Shown here in pieces: positions 1 through 7,698 of a stretch of 64,000 bases of DNA. A program made the translations under genes and the position numbers. The notes below the pieces were generated by a model. That model made no database searches. It saw only the letters and a list, made by a program, of their open reading frames with translations, and was not told the DNA's origin. How positions within the stretch are numbered: position 1 is the stretch's first letter; each line of letters starts with the position of its first letter. The DNA is from Escherichia fergusonii ATCC 35469 (GTDB lineage Bacteria > Pseudomonadota > Gammaproteobacteria > Enterobacterales > Enterobacteriaceae): assembly GCF_000026225.1 (NCBI RefSeq), contig NC_011740.1, forward strand, positions 1,054,001 through 1,118,000, read 5' to 3'.

Positions 1-1
1 T

Positions 2-367
2 CCACAAACACGTTACGAGGGGCGAATCAAAGATGTTCTGCCGACCCCAGAAAAAGTTAACGATGCTATTTTTTATTACGCCCGTTTTGAGGTGCCAAAT
101 CCGCAAGGCGTGCTGCGTCTCGATATGACAGCCCAGGTGCATATTCAGCTTGCCGAAGTAAAAAATGTACTGACTATTCCGCTGTCTGCACTGGGCGATC
201 CCGTGGGAGATAACCGTTATAAAGTCACTTTGTTACGCAATGGCGAAACCCGGGAACGGGAAGTGGTTATTGGTGCCCGTAACGACACCGATGTGGAAAT
301 TGTTAAAGGACTGGAAGCGGGCGACGAAGTGGTGATCGGTGAAGGGAATCCCGGAGCAGCAAAATGA
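2..367 (+). CDS. macA: MacA, periplasmic adaptor of the MacAB-TolC exporter (3' part only)
   Basis: Only the C-terminal 121 codons are in the window; the gene enters from the left in frame with base 2. The visible part is the beta-barrel and membrane-proximal end of a membrane-fusion protein (LDMTAQVHIQL, then ARNDTDVEIVKGLEAGDEVV), which matches E. coli MacA closely. MacA links the inner-membrane ATPase MacB to TolC and stimulates its ATPase; the system exports macrolides, enterotoxin STII and haem precursors in E. coli. Its stop overlaps the macB start (ATGA, 364-367), so the two genes are translationally coupled. Identity is secure; nothing can be said about the missing N-terminus. Confidence 0.96.
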   Translation, partial: PQTRYEGRIKDVLPTPEKVNDAIFYYARFEVPNPQGVLRLDMTAQVHIQLAEVKNVLTIPLSALGDPVGDNRYKVTLLRNGETREREVVIGARNDTDVEIVKGLEAGDEVVIGEGNPGAAK

Positions 368-2310
368 CGCCACTGCTTGAACTCAGTAATATCCGCCGCA
401 GCTTCCCATCAGGCGAAGACGTGGTTGAGGTGCTTAAAGGGATCAACCTGACAATCAATGCCGGGGAGATGGTGGCGATTGTTGGTGCGTCTGGTTCCGG
501 CAAGTCAACACTGATGAATATCCTCGGTTGTCTGGATAAACCCACCAGCGGTATTTATAAAGTGGCGGGTCAGGATGTTTCCACACTGGATAGTGACTCA
601 CTGGCGCAACTTCGCCGCGAACATTTTGGCTTTATTTTCCAGCGTTATCATTTGTTGTCACACCTTACGGCGCTTCAAAACGTGGAAGTACCCGCTGTCT
701 ATGCTGGTATTGAGCGTAAACAGCGAGAAGCGCGGGCGCAGGCATTATTGCAACGCCTCGGATTAGGCGAACGCGTGGATTATCGTCCGGCACAACTTTC
801 TGGCGGGCAACAGCAGCGAGTCAGTATTGCCCGTGCGCTGATGAATGGCGGTCAGGTTATTTTAGCCGACGAACCTACCGGGGCGTTGGACAGCCATTCA
901 GGTGAAGAAGTAATGGCGATTCTTCACCAACTGCGTGAGCGTGGGCATACGGTGATTATTGTCACCCATGATCCCCATGTTGCGGCACAGGCTGAACGGG
1001 TGATCGAAATTCGTGATGGCGAAATCGTGAGTAATCCCCCAGCGAAAAATAGCGCTATTGCACAAACTTTTTCAGACTCATCAGCACAACCCCGTTCTGG
1101 CTGGCGACAGTTTATTGCTGGCTTTCGCGAAGCTCTGACTATGGCCTGGCTGGCATTAGCAACCAATAAAATGCGCACTTTACTCACAATGCTCGGCATT
1201 ATTATTGGTATTGCGTCGGTCGTATCGATTGTGGTGGTCGGAGATGCAGCAAAGCAAATGGTGTTAGCGGATATCCGCTCCATCGGTACAAATACAATTG
1301 ATATCTATCCGGGAAAGGATTTTGGGGATGACGATCCTCAGTATCAACAGGCATTAAAATATGACGATCTGGCGGCCATCCAAAAACAATCATGGGTTGC
1401 TTCCGCGACGCCAGCAGTATCGCAAAATGTTCGACTGCGTTATGGCAATATCGATGTGGCGGCTGCAGCTAATGGTGTCAGTGGCGATTATTTTAATGTT
1501 TACGGCATGACGTTCAGTGAAGGGAATACCTTTAACAAAGAACAACTCAATGCCAGGGCGCAAGTTGTGGTACTCGACAATAATACCCGCCGACAACTTT
1601 TTCCCCATAAAGCAAACGTTGTGGGGGAGGTCATCCTGGTCGGTAACATGCCTGCTACGGTGATTGGGGTCGCTGAAGAAAAGCAGTCGATGTTTGGCAG
1701 CAGTAAAATACTTCGTGTGTGGTTGCCCTATAGCACAATGGCAAGCCGGGTGATGGGGCAGTCCTGGCTGAACTCCATTACTGTAAGAGTGAAAGAGGGC
1801 TATGACAGCGCTCAGGCAGAACAGCAATTAACGCGCTTAATGACTTTGCGCCATGGTAAAAAAGATTTCTTTACCTGGAACATGGACGGCATTCTTAAAA
1901 CCGCTGAAAAAACCACTCGCACTTTACAACTCTTTTTAACTCTGGTGGCGGTCATTTCACTGGTTGTCGGTGGGATTGGTGTGATGAACATTATGCTGGT
2001 TTCTGTTACCGAGCGAACGCGTGAAATCGGTATCCGAATGGCAGTAGGCGCGCGTGCCAGTGATGTTCTCCAGCAGTTTCTGATAGAGGCTGTCATGGTA
2101 TGTCTGATTGGTGGTGCACTGGGGATCTGTTTATCGTTATTGATCGCGTTCACATTGCAACTCTTCCTGCCTGGTTGGGAAATTGGCTTCTCGCCAGTGG
2201 CGCTCTTAACGGCATTTTTGTGTTCTACAATTACCGGTATATTGTTCGGCTGGTTACCGGCACGAAATGCCTCACGACTGGACCCGGTAGAAGCGTTGGC
2301 CCGCGAATGA
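364..2310 (+). CDS. macB: MacB, macrolide/peptide exporter ATP-binding and permease protein
   Basis: This 648-residue protein has its ABC domain first: Walker A GASGSGKST at 41-49, signature LSGGQQQ at 145-151, Walker B VILADEP at 165-171. A linker and the MacB permease follow. The permease has one membrane helix near 270-300 (TMLGIIIGIASVVSIVVVG), a large periplasmic domain, and three C-terminal helices from about residue 525 on. That layout and length are those of the type VII MacB family, which drives substrates from the periplasm through TolC rather than across the inner membrane. It forms an operon with macA. A hairpin about 160 bp downstream probably ends the transcript and also that of convergent cspD. 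Confidence 0.98.
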   Translation: MTPLLELSNIRRSFPSGEDVVEVLKGINLTINAGEMVAIVGASGSGKSTLMNILGCLDKPTSGIYKVAGQDVSTLDSDSLAQLRREHFGFIFQRYHLLSHLTALQNVEVPAVYAGIERKQREARAQALLQRLGLGERVDYRPAQLSGGQQQRVSIARALMNGGQVILADEPTGALDSHSGEEVMAILHQLRERGHTVIIVTHDPHVAAQAERVIEIRDGEIVSNPPAKNSAIAQTFSDSSAQPRSGWRQFIAGFREALTMAWLALATNKMRTLLTMLGIIIGIASVVSIVVVGDAAKQMVLADIRSIGTNTIDIYPGKDFGDDDPQYQQALKYDDLAAIQKQSWVASATPAVSQNVRLRYGNIDVAAAANGVSGDYFNVYGMTFSEGNTFNKEQLNARAQVVVLDNNTRRQLFPHKANVVGEVILVGNMPATVIGVAEEKQSMFGSSKILRVWLPYSTMASRVMGQSWLNSITVRVKEGYDSAQAEQQLTRLMTLRHGKKDFFTWNMDGILKTAEKTTRTLQLFLTLVAVISLVVGGIGVMNIMLVSVTERTREIGIRMAVGARASDVLQQFLIEAVMVCLIGGALGICLSLLIAFTLQLFLPGWEIGFSPVALLTAFLCSTITGILFGWLPARNASRLDPVEALARE

Positions 2311-2469
2311 GTCATGTCGGAAGAGGTCAGATCTATAGCAGGAAGAGCTACACTCATCATACTTCAGGCTGAATGTGCTGTGCCTGCGGATTTGTCTTTC
2401 ACCCCAGCCGCTTACGGCAGCCAGGCTCCTGCAACGCGAATTACTTAGAGTATGCAAGAAACAGAAATA

Positions 2470-2498
2470 AAAATGCCAGCCGATGGGGCTGGCATTTT
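2470..2498. terminator. Bidirectional hairpin terminator between macB and cspD
   Basis: A 10-bp perfect stem (2470-2479 with 2489-2498) has a 9-base loop. Its A-rich left arm becomes a T tract on the minus strand and its right arm ends in TTTT on the plus strand. It lies 32 bp past the cspD stop, so it best serves cspD, and it can also stop macB transcripts. Confidence 0.8.
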
Positions 2499-2530
2499 GT
2501 TTGAGTGATGTACACAATGAAACTGATCAC

Positions 2531-2752
2531 CTATGCAATGGCTTCAGCTTCATAGGGTACAATGACGCTGGCATGATTGCCTTTTGGTCCCTGAGTAACA
2601 TCAAACTGGACTGGTTGGCCAGCTTTTAACGTTCTGTAACCATCCATTTTTATTGTGGAGTAATGCGCGAAAATATCTTCGCCTCCACCTTCAGGGCAAA
2701 TAAAACCGAACCCTTTTGCATTGTTGAACCACTTAACAGTACCCTTTTCCAT
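2531..2752 (-). CDS. cspD: CspD, cold-shock-family inhibitor of DNA replication
   Basis: The 73-residue single cold-shock domain carries RNP1 KGFGFICP at 13-20 and RNP2 DIFAHYS at 26-32. E. coli CspD (74 residues) binds single-stranded DNA, is made in stationary phase and starvation rather than on cold shock, blocks replication when overproduced, and is degraded by Lon. Here the C-terminal tail is one residue shorter than in K-12. A ribosome site AAGGA lies upstream of the ATG. The gene diverges from clpS, as in other enterobacteria. Confidence 0.95.
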   Translation of the reverse strand: MEKGTVKWFNNAKGFGFICPEGGGEDIFAHYSTIKMDGYRTLKAGQPVQFDVTQGPKGNHASVIVPYEAEAIA

Positions 2753-3074
2753 GCTTCGACATCCTTCGTAAATCTTATACAGGTAAGATGGAATGAATCA
2801 GTGGTGGAGTGGAGGGGGATGTGCAAAACCTCGCCAGCTCTCGTGATACAATTTAGAGAAATAAGGCGTTGCGTCAAGCGGGATACAACGTAGAAAGGGT
2901 AAAAAAGAATCAAAAATTTGAAGCAGTTAACGCTATTGCCGGGAATGTGACAGATGTCGCGGATGCCAATGATAGATGATAGTTATCTATTAGATGGAGT
3001 AAATTGATAATTCTTATCCGCTCATGTCAGGTGCAGGCGCTGCCGATAACCGTAACTGAAGATGATCACTGACA
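2753..3074. promoter_or_regulatory. Divergent cspD/clpS control region
   Basis: This 322-bp gene-free stretch holds the promoters of both flanking genes. On the minus strand I see a plausible sigma-70 promoter for cspD: TTGACG (2872-2877) and TAAATT (2850-2855) separated by 16 bp. That would give a leader of about 90 nt. I could not pick a convincing clpS promoter by eye, and I saw no clear MqsA-type palindrome. The promoter call is inference from consensus only. Confidence 0.45.
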
Positions 3075-3395
3075 ATGAGTAAAACTAACGACTGGCTCGA
3101 TTTTGACCAACTGGCGGAAGACAAAGTTCGCGACGCGCTAAAACCGCCATCTATGTATAAAGTGATATTAGTCAATGATGATTACACTCCGATGGAGTTT
3201 GTTATTGACGTGTTACAAAAATTCTTTTCTTATGATGTAGAACGTGCAACACAACTGATGCTTACTGTTCACTATCAAGGCAAAGCCATTTGCGGCGTCT
3301 TTACTGCTGAAGTCGCGGAAACCAAAGTGGCGATGGTGAACAACTATGCGAGGGAGAACGAGCATCCATTGTTGTGTACGCTGGAAAAAGCCTGA
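3075..3395 (+). CDS. clpS: ClpS, ClpA adaptor and N-recognin
   Basis: This is a 106-residue protein of standard family length. An unstructured N-terminal tail precedes the conserved core. Residues of the N-degron pocket are present: N34-D35-D36, gatekeeper M40 and H66. ClpS binds proteins with N-terminal Leu, Phe, Tyr or Trp and hands them to ClpAP, while blocking other ClpA substrates. clpA follows 30 bp downstream. The transferase that makes Leu/Phe N-degrons, aat, lies about 4 kb away, so most of the pathway is clustered. Confidence 0.97.
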   Translation: MSKTNDWLDFDQLAEDKVRDALKPPSMYKVILVNDDYTPMEFVIDVLQKFFSYDVERATQLMLTVHYQGKAICGVFTAEVAETKVAMVNNYARENEHPLLCTLEKA

Positions 3396-3425
3396 ATGCA
3401 GGCATAAAAATTGGGGGAGGTGCCT

Positions 3426-5705
3426 ATGCTCAATCAAGAACTGGAACTCAGTTTAAACATGGCTTTCGCCAGAGCGCGCGAGCACCGTCATGAGTTTATG
3501 ACCGTCGAGCACTTGTTACTGGCGCTGCTCAGTAACCCTTCTGCGCGTGAAGCGCTGGAAGCATGTTCTGTCGATCTGGTAGCGCTCCGTCAGGAGTTAG
3601 AAGCCTTTATTGAACAAACCACACCCGTACTGCCTGCCAGTGAAGAAGAGCGTGATACCCAGCCGACGCTAAGTTTTCAGCGTGTGCTGCAACGCGCCGT
3701 CTTCCATGTTCAGTCCTCCGGGCGTAGTGAAGTTACCGGTGCTAATGTGCTGGTTGCCATCTTTAGCGAACAGGAATCTCAGGCGGCTTACCTGCTGCGT
3801 AAACATGAAGTCAGCCGCCTTGACGTGGTTAACTTTATTTCCCACGGGACGCGTAAAGATGAGCCGAGTCAGTCCTCTTCTGATTCCGCAAGCCAGCCAG
3901 GTAGCGAAGAGCAAACGGGCGGGGAGGATCGGATGGAGAATTTCACGACTAATCTCAACCAACTTGCTCGCGTAGGGGGGATCGACCCTCTGATTGGTCG
4001 CGAAAAAGAGCTGGAGCGCGCGATTCAGGTTCTTTGCCGTAGACGGAAAAATAACCCGCTGCTGGTGGGGGAATCTGGTGTCGGTAAAACTGCAATCGCC
4101 GAAGGGTTGGCCTGGCGTATCGTTCAGGGCGACGTACCGGAAGTAATGGCCGATTGCACTATCTATTCACTGGATATCGGTTCGTTACTGGCTGGCACCA
4201 AATATCGTGGTGACTTTGAAAAACGCTTTAAAGCGTTGCTCAAACAACTGGAGCAGGATACCAACAGCATTCTGTTTATCGATGAGATCCATACGATCAT
4301 TGGTGCGGGCGCAGCTTCCGGTGGCCAGGTGGATGCAGCTAACCTGATCAAACCTTTGCTTTCCAGCGGCAAGATCCGGGTGATCGGCTCCACAACTTAT
4401 CAGGAATTCAGCAATATTTTCGAAAAAGACCGTGCTCTGGCGCGTCGCTTCCAGAAAATTGATATTACCGAGCCGTCCATTGACGAAACGGTACAAATCA
4501 TTAATGGCCTGAAGCCGAAATATGAAGCGCACCACGATGTGCGGTATACCGCAAAAGCGATTCGTGCGGCGGTGGAACTGGCGGTGAAATACATTAACGA
4601 CCGTCATCTGCCGGATAAAGCCATTGACGTTATCGATGAAGCGGGCGCTCGTGCACGTCTGATGCCAGTGAGCAAACGCAAGAAAACGGTTAATGTTGCA
4701 GATATTGAGTCTGTGGTCGCGCGTATTGCCCGTATACCAGAGAAGAGTGTTTCTCAGAGTGATCGTGACACGCTGAAGAGCCTGGGTGATCGCCTGAAAA
4801 TGCTGGTGTTTGGTCAGGACAAAGCGATAGAAGCGTTAACAGAGGCGATCAAAATGTCCCGTGCAGGTCTGGGGCATGATCATAAACCCGTTGGCTCGTT
4901 TCTCTTTGCCGGGCCAACCGGGGTAGGGAAAACCGAAGTAACGGTGCAGTTGGCTAAAGCGCTGGGGATTGAGCTGCTGCGGTTTGATATGTCCGAGTAT
5001 ATGGAACGTCATACTGTTAGCCGTCTGATTGGTGCGCCTCCGGGATACGTTGGTTTTGATCAGGGTGGTCTGCTGACCGATGCGGTAATCAAGCATCCGC
5101 ACGCGGTACTGCTGCTGGACGAAATCGAGAAAGCGCATCCAGACGTGTTCAACATTCTGTTGCAGGTGATGGATAACGGTACGCTGACCGATAACAACGG
5201 ACGCAAAGCAGACTTCCGTAACGTGGTATTGGTGATGACCACCAACGCTGGGGTACGAGAAACTGAGCGTAAATCGATTGGTCTTATCCACCAGGACAAC
5301 AGCACCGATGCGATGGAAGAGATCAAGAAGATCTTTACGCCGGAATTCCGTAACCGTCTCGACAACATTATCTGGTTCGATCATCTGTCAACCGACGTGA
5401 TCCATCAGGTAGTGGATAAGTTCATCGTCGAGTTACAGGTTCAGTTGGATCAGAAAGGGGTTTCCCTGGAAGTGAGTCAGGAAGCGCGTAACTGGCTTGC
5501 TGAGAAAGGTTACGACCGGGCGATGGGCGCACGTCCGATGGCACGTGTCATCCAGGACAACCTGAAAAAACCGCTCGCTAACGAACTGCTGTTTGGTTCG
5601 CTGGTGGATGGCGGTCAGGTCACCGTCGCGCTGGATAAAGAGAAAAATGAGCTGACCTACGGGTTCCAGAGTGCGCAAAAGCACAAACCGGAAGCAGCGC
5701 ATTAA
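3426..5705 (+). CDS. clpA: ClpA, ATPase subunit of the ClpAP protease
   Basis: I place the start at the ATG at 3426 because GGGGGAGG (3413-3420) is correctly spaced; an in-frame TTG at 3411 lies upstream of that ribosome site. The 759-residue product has the N-terminal ClpS-binding domain (1-145), AAA+ module 1 with GESGVGKT at 215-222, and module 2 with GPTGVGKT at 496-503. The ClpP-docking IGL loop is at 618-620. ClpA unfolds substrates and feeds them to ClpP. It is one residue longer than K-12 ClpA in the acidic, serine-rich linker after the N domain (near 150-165), which otherwise differs in several residues. Confidence 0.98.
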   Translation: MLNQELELSLNMAFARAREHRHEFMTVEHLLLALLSNPSAREALEACSVDLVALRQELEAFIEQTTPVLPASEEERDTQPTLSFQRVLQRAVFHVQSSGRSEVTGANVLVAIFSEQESQAAYLLRKHEVSRLDVVNFISHGTRKDEPSQSSSDSASQPGSEEQTGGEDRMENFTTNLNQLARVGGIDPLIGREKELERAIQVLCRRRKNNPLLVGESGVGKTAIAEGLAWRIVQGDVPEVMADCTIYSLDIGSLLAGTKYRGDFEKRFKALLKQLEQDTNSILFIDEIHTIIGAGAASGGQVDAANLIKPLLSSGKIRVIGSTTYQEFSNIFEKDRALARRFQKIDITEPSIDETVQIINGLKPKYEAHHDVRYTAKAIRAAVELAVKYINDRHLPDKAIDVIDEAGARARLMPVSKRKKTVNVADIESVVARIARIPEKSVSQSDRDTLKSLGDRLKMLVFGQDKAIEALTEAIKMSRAGLGHDHKPVGSFLFAGPTGVGKTEVTVQLAKALGIELLRFDMSEYMERHTVSRLIGAPPGYVGFDQGGLLTDAVIKHPHAVLLLDEIEKAHPDVFNILLQVMDNGTLTDNNGRKADFRNVVLVMTTNAGVRETERKSIGLIHQDNSTDAMEEIKKIFTPEFRNRLDNIIWFDHLSTDVIHQVVDKFIVELQVQLDQKGVSLEVSQEARNWLAEKGYDRAMGARPMARVIQDNLKKPLANELLFGSLVDGGQVTVALDKEKNELTYGFQSAQKHKPEAAH
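4921..4928 (+). other. KOPS octamer GGGTAGGG (FtsK orienting sequence)
   Basis: Exact match to GGGNAGGG, inside clpA just before the second Walker A codons. KOPS loads FtsK directionally so that it translocates toward dif. See the finding on KOPS polarity. Confidence 0.7.
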
Positions 5706-5729
5706 TCTGATTGTCAGGTAGGATGATGA

Positions 5730-5766
5730 AGTCCGTAATCTCGTCAGGGGTTACGGACTTTTTGTT
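5730..5766 (+). terminator. clpA Rho-independent terminator
   Basis: A 9-bp stem AGTCCGTAA/TTACGGACT (5730-5738 and 5751-5759) with a 12-base loop is followed by a run of T. It lies 24 bp past the clpA stop and insulates the CRISPR/serW region from clpSA transcription. Confidence 0.9.
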
Positions 5767-5917
5767 TATGGGGGGAGGTGGTCCAGACCTTTTTTTTGAT
5801 GATGATAGTAAGTTGTTGATAATTAATGCTGCGGGAAGGTAAGGATAAAAAAGGGTTGCAGCAGGAAAATGAGATGGTTTTGCTTTATTAACAACGGGCT
5901 AAACGTGTAGTATTTGA
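5767..5917 (+). promoter_or_regulatory. Probable leader of the orphan I-F CRISPR array
   Basis: About 150 bp of AT-rich, non-coding DNA lies immediately before the first intact repeat. The degenerate repeat is at the other end of the array, so by convention the leader is on this side and crRNA would be read on the + strand. I cannot fix a promoter precisely. Assignment rests on position and array polarity. Confidence 0.5.
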
Positions 5918-6065
5918 GTTCACTGCCGTACAGGCAGCTTAGAAAAATGGTGAATATGGCAGAAAAGCCCTTTGCGAGTTCACTGCCGTACAGGCAGCTT
6001 AGAAATTCACTGGTAACATACTCCACCCGCCCACCATGTTCACTGCCGTACAGGCAGATAAAATG
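5918..6065 (+). CRISPR. Orphan subtype I-F CRISPR mini-array: 3 repeats, 2 spacers
   Basis: Repeats of 28 bp begin at 5918, 5978 and 6038. Each starts GTTCACTGCCGTACAGGCAG, the I-F repeat, whose CTGCC/GGCAG stem with loop GTACA is the Cas6f (Csy4) hairpin. The first two are identical and end CTTAGAAA; the third keeps the hairpin but its last 8 bases are degenerate, marking the trailer end. The spacers are exactly 32 bp each (5946-5977 and 6006-6037), the I-F norm. There are no cas genes anywhere in the window. The clpA-infA interval is the known site of I-F loci (CRISPR3/CRISPR4) in E. coli. Without cas genes the array cannot give immunity alone but could guide an incoming I-F complex. Confidence 0.93.
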
Positions 6066-6096
6066 CGAAAAAAAAGCTCGTACTTTCGTACGAGCT
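6066..6096 (-). terminator. serW: serW terminator
   Basis: A 9-bp perfect stem AGCTCGTAC/GTACGAGCT (6075-6083, 6088-6096) has a 4-base loop. Read on the minus strand it ends in a long U run (A tract at 6068-6075). It lies 12 bp beyond the tRNA 3' end and abuts the trailer of the CRISPR array, so read the other way it could also halt CRISPR transcripts. Confidence 0.9.
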
Positions 6097-6108
6097 CTTC
6101 TTTAAATA

Positions 6109-6196
6109 TGGCGGTGAGGGGGGGATTCGAACCCCCGATACGTTGCCGTATACACACTTTCCAGGCGTGCTCCTTCAGCCACTCGGACACCTCACC
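6109..6196 (-). tRNA. serW: tRNA-Ser, anticodon GGA
   Basis: This 88-nt class II tRNA begins GGTGAGG and ends in an encoded CCA (TGG at 6109-6111 on the + strand). The anticodon loop reads CTGGAAA, giving anticodon GGA for UCC/UCU codons. The T arm GGTTCGAATCC is intact, and a long variable arm typical of serine tRNAs is present. Acceptor arms GGTGAGG and CCTCACC pair fully. It is the E. coli serW equivalent between clpA and infA, with its own promoter and terminator. Confidence 0.97.
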
Positions 6197-6239
6197 AAAT
6201 TGTTTGGCTGCCAAACCTCATGGGTGGCAACGGGGCGCT

Positions 6240-6268
6240 ACTATAGGGAGTTGGAGTAAAACGGTCAA
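6240..6268 (-). promoter_or_regulatory. serW: serW sigma-70 promoter
   Basis: On the minus strand, -35 TTGACC (6263-6268) and -10 TATAGT (6240-6245) are separated by exactly 17 bp. They are followed by a GC-rich discriminator (GCGCCCC). This is a strong stable-RNA promoter, and the discriminator suggests stringent (ppGpp) control. Transcription would start about 35 nt before the tRNA 5' end. Confidence 0.85.
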
Positions 6269-6386
6269 GAAGAATTTTAATGATAATTATTGTTTGCTCA
6301 TACTGTAAACAAGTTGTGCAGTATATCTACATCGAGACAAGTTACGGACTTATACTTGCAAAGTACTTCATACATATCACAAAATA

Positions 6387-6411
6387 AAAAGGCCGGTTAA
6401 ACCGACCTTTT
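6387..6411 (-). terminator. infA: infA terminator
   Basis: An imperfect GC-rich stem (GGCCGG with CCGACC around a TTAAA loop) is flanked by AAAA on the left and TTTT on the right. On the minus strand it ends in a U run, 38 bp after the infA stop. Confidence 0.75.
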
Positions 6412-6449
6412 ACGCATTCTTTCTCTTCGCCCATCAGGCGGTAAAACAA

Positions 6450-6671
<222 letters not shown>

Positions 6672-6952
6672 ATCCTCTGGGGTATCACTACCGTAATTTG
6701 AACCGGCAAGATAATGCCGAAGTTCTGTAAATAAGTAAAGATTTGCGCGCTAAATCGCAACAAACAGGTTCGGCACATTACTCCGAAAACACACGGCTAA
6801 GCCGCACCAAAAGCGCAACGTATAAGGGAGCGGTGAGATAAACGATGGGCGTTACCTGACGCGAAAAATTCCTTATCGGCAGCGGGGTAATGAGCGTAAC
6901 CAACTCTGCGACCGCAATTATAACACTCTGGGGAGAAATGTGCCGAAAACAT

Positions 6953-7657
6953 TCATTCTTGTGGTGAAAACAAGCACCGTGGTACCCAGAAATTATTCGG
7001 CAATCGTCCGAGGCGCATTTGATTGAGATAATTTAGATAATCCCGGCGGGGAATTTCGCAGGCACCAAGCGAAGCTGTGTGATCGTTAAGGACCTGGCAG
7101 TCGATAAGTTTGCCACCGTGACGGATAAATTCATCACAGAAGACCAGTAGCGCCGTTTTGGACGCGTTTTCCATCCGGCTGAACATGGACTCGCCACAAA
7201 ATAGCGTTCCCTGCGCCACGCCGTACATACCGCCGACAAGCTCATCTTTACGCCAGACTTCAATGGAGTGGGCATGACCGAGTTCGTGAAGGCGATGGTA
7301 GGCTTCGACCACGCCACGCGTGATCCAGGTTCCTTCTTCGCGATCGCTGGCACAGCCTTCAATGACCTGACCAAAGGCGTAATTCATCGTGACGCGATAG
7401 GGCGAGCGTTTATGAAATCGTTTCATACTACGGCTGATATGTAATGATTCAGGCCATAGTACCGCGCGAGGATCGGGCGACCACCAGAGGATGGGGTCGC
7501 CTGGAGAAAACCACGGAAAAATACCACGCTGATAAGCCATTAACAGGCGCGTAGGGCTAAGATCGCCCCCCAGTGCCAGCAGGCCGTTAGGCTCACGTAA
7601 TGCGCCTTCCGGGGAAGGGAAGGCTATTGAATGGCGAGAAAGCTGAACCAGGCGCAT
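6953..7657 (-). CDS. aat: Leucyl/phenylalanyl-tRNA-protein transferase
   Basis: 234 residues, full family length, starting MRLVQLSRHSIAFPSPEGAL. The enzyme transfers Leu or Phe from aminoacyl-tRNA to proteins with N-terminal Lys or Arg, creating N-degrons that ClpS delivers to ClpAP. The GNAT-like C-terminal fold region (VGGMYGVAQGTLFCGESMFSR) is conserved. It lies 41 bp downstream of cydC on the same strand and is probably co-transcribed with cydDC. Confidence 0.97.
   Translation of the reverse strand: MRLVQLSRHSIAFPSPEGALREPNGLLALGGDLSPTRLLMAYQRGIFPWFSPGDPILWWSPDPRAVLWPESLHISRSMKRFHKRSPYRVTMNYAFGQVIEGCASDREEGTWITRGVVEAYHRLHELGHAHSIEVWRKDELVGGMYGVAQGTLFCGESMFSRMENASKTALLVFCDEFIRHGGKLIDCQVLNDHTASLGACEIPRRDYLNYLNQMRLGRLPNNFWVPRCLFSPQE
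7612..7619 (+). other. KOPS octamer GGGAAGGG
   Basis: Exact GGGNAGGG on the + strand, inside the 5' part of aat, which is itself read on the minus strand. It has the same polarity as the other KOPS in the window. Confidence 0.6.
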
Positions 7658-7698
7658 GACCGCAAAACTCCACGCAAGTCGGATCGTTCAATAATAGC

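Noticed and set aside
2311..2469. A small gene between macB and cspD
   Set aside because: The open frames here are continuations or shadows of macB without start signals. The interval only carries the shared terminator.
3411..3425. TTG at 3411 as clpA start
   Set aside because: It lies ahead of and within the GGGGGAGG ribosome site, which is properly spaced for the ATG at 3426.
5823..6308. Short open frames (60-90 codons) across the CRISPR array and serW, with repeated peptides
   Set aside because: The repeated peptides SLPYRQLR and its reverse come from translating the CRISPR repeat. The others run through the tRNA gene. None has a ribosome site.
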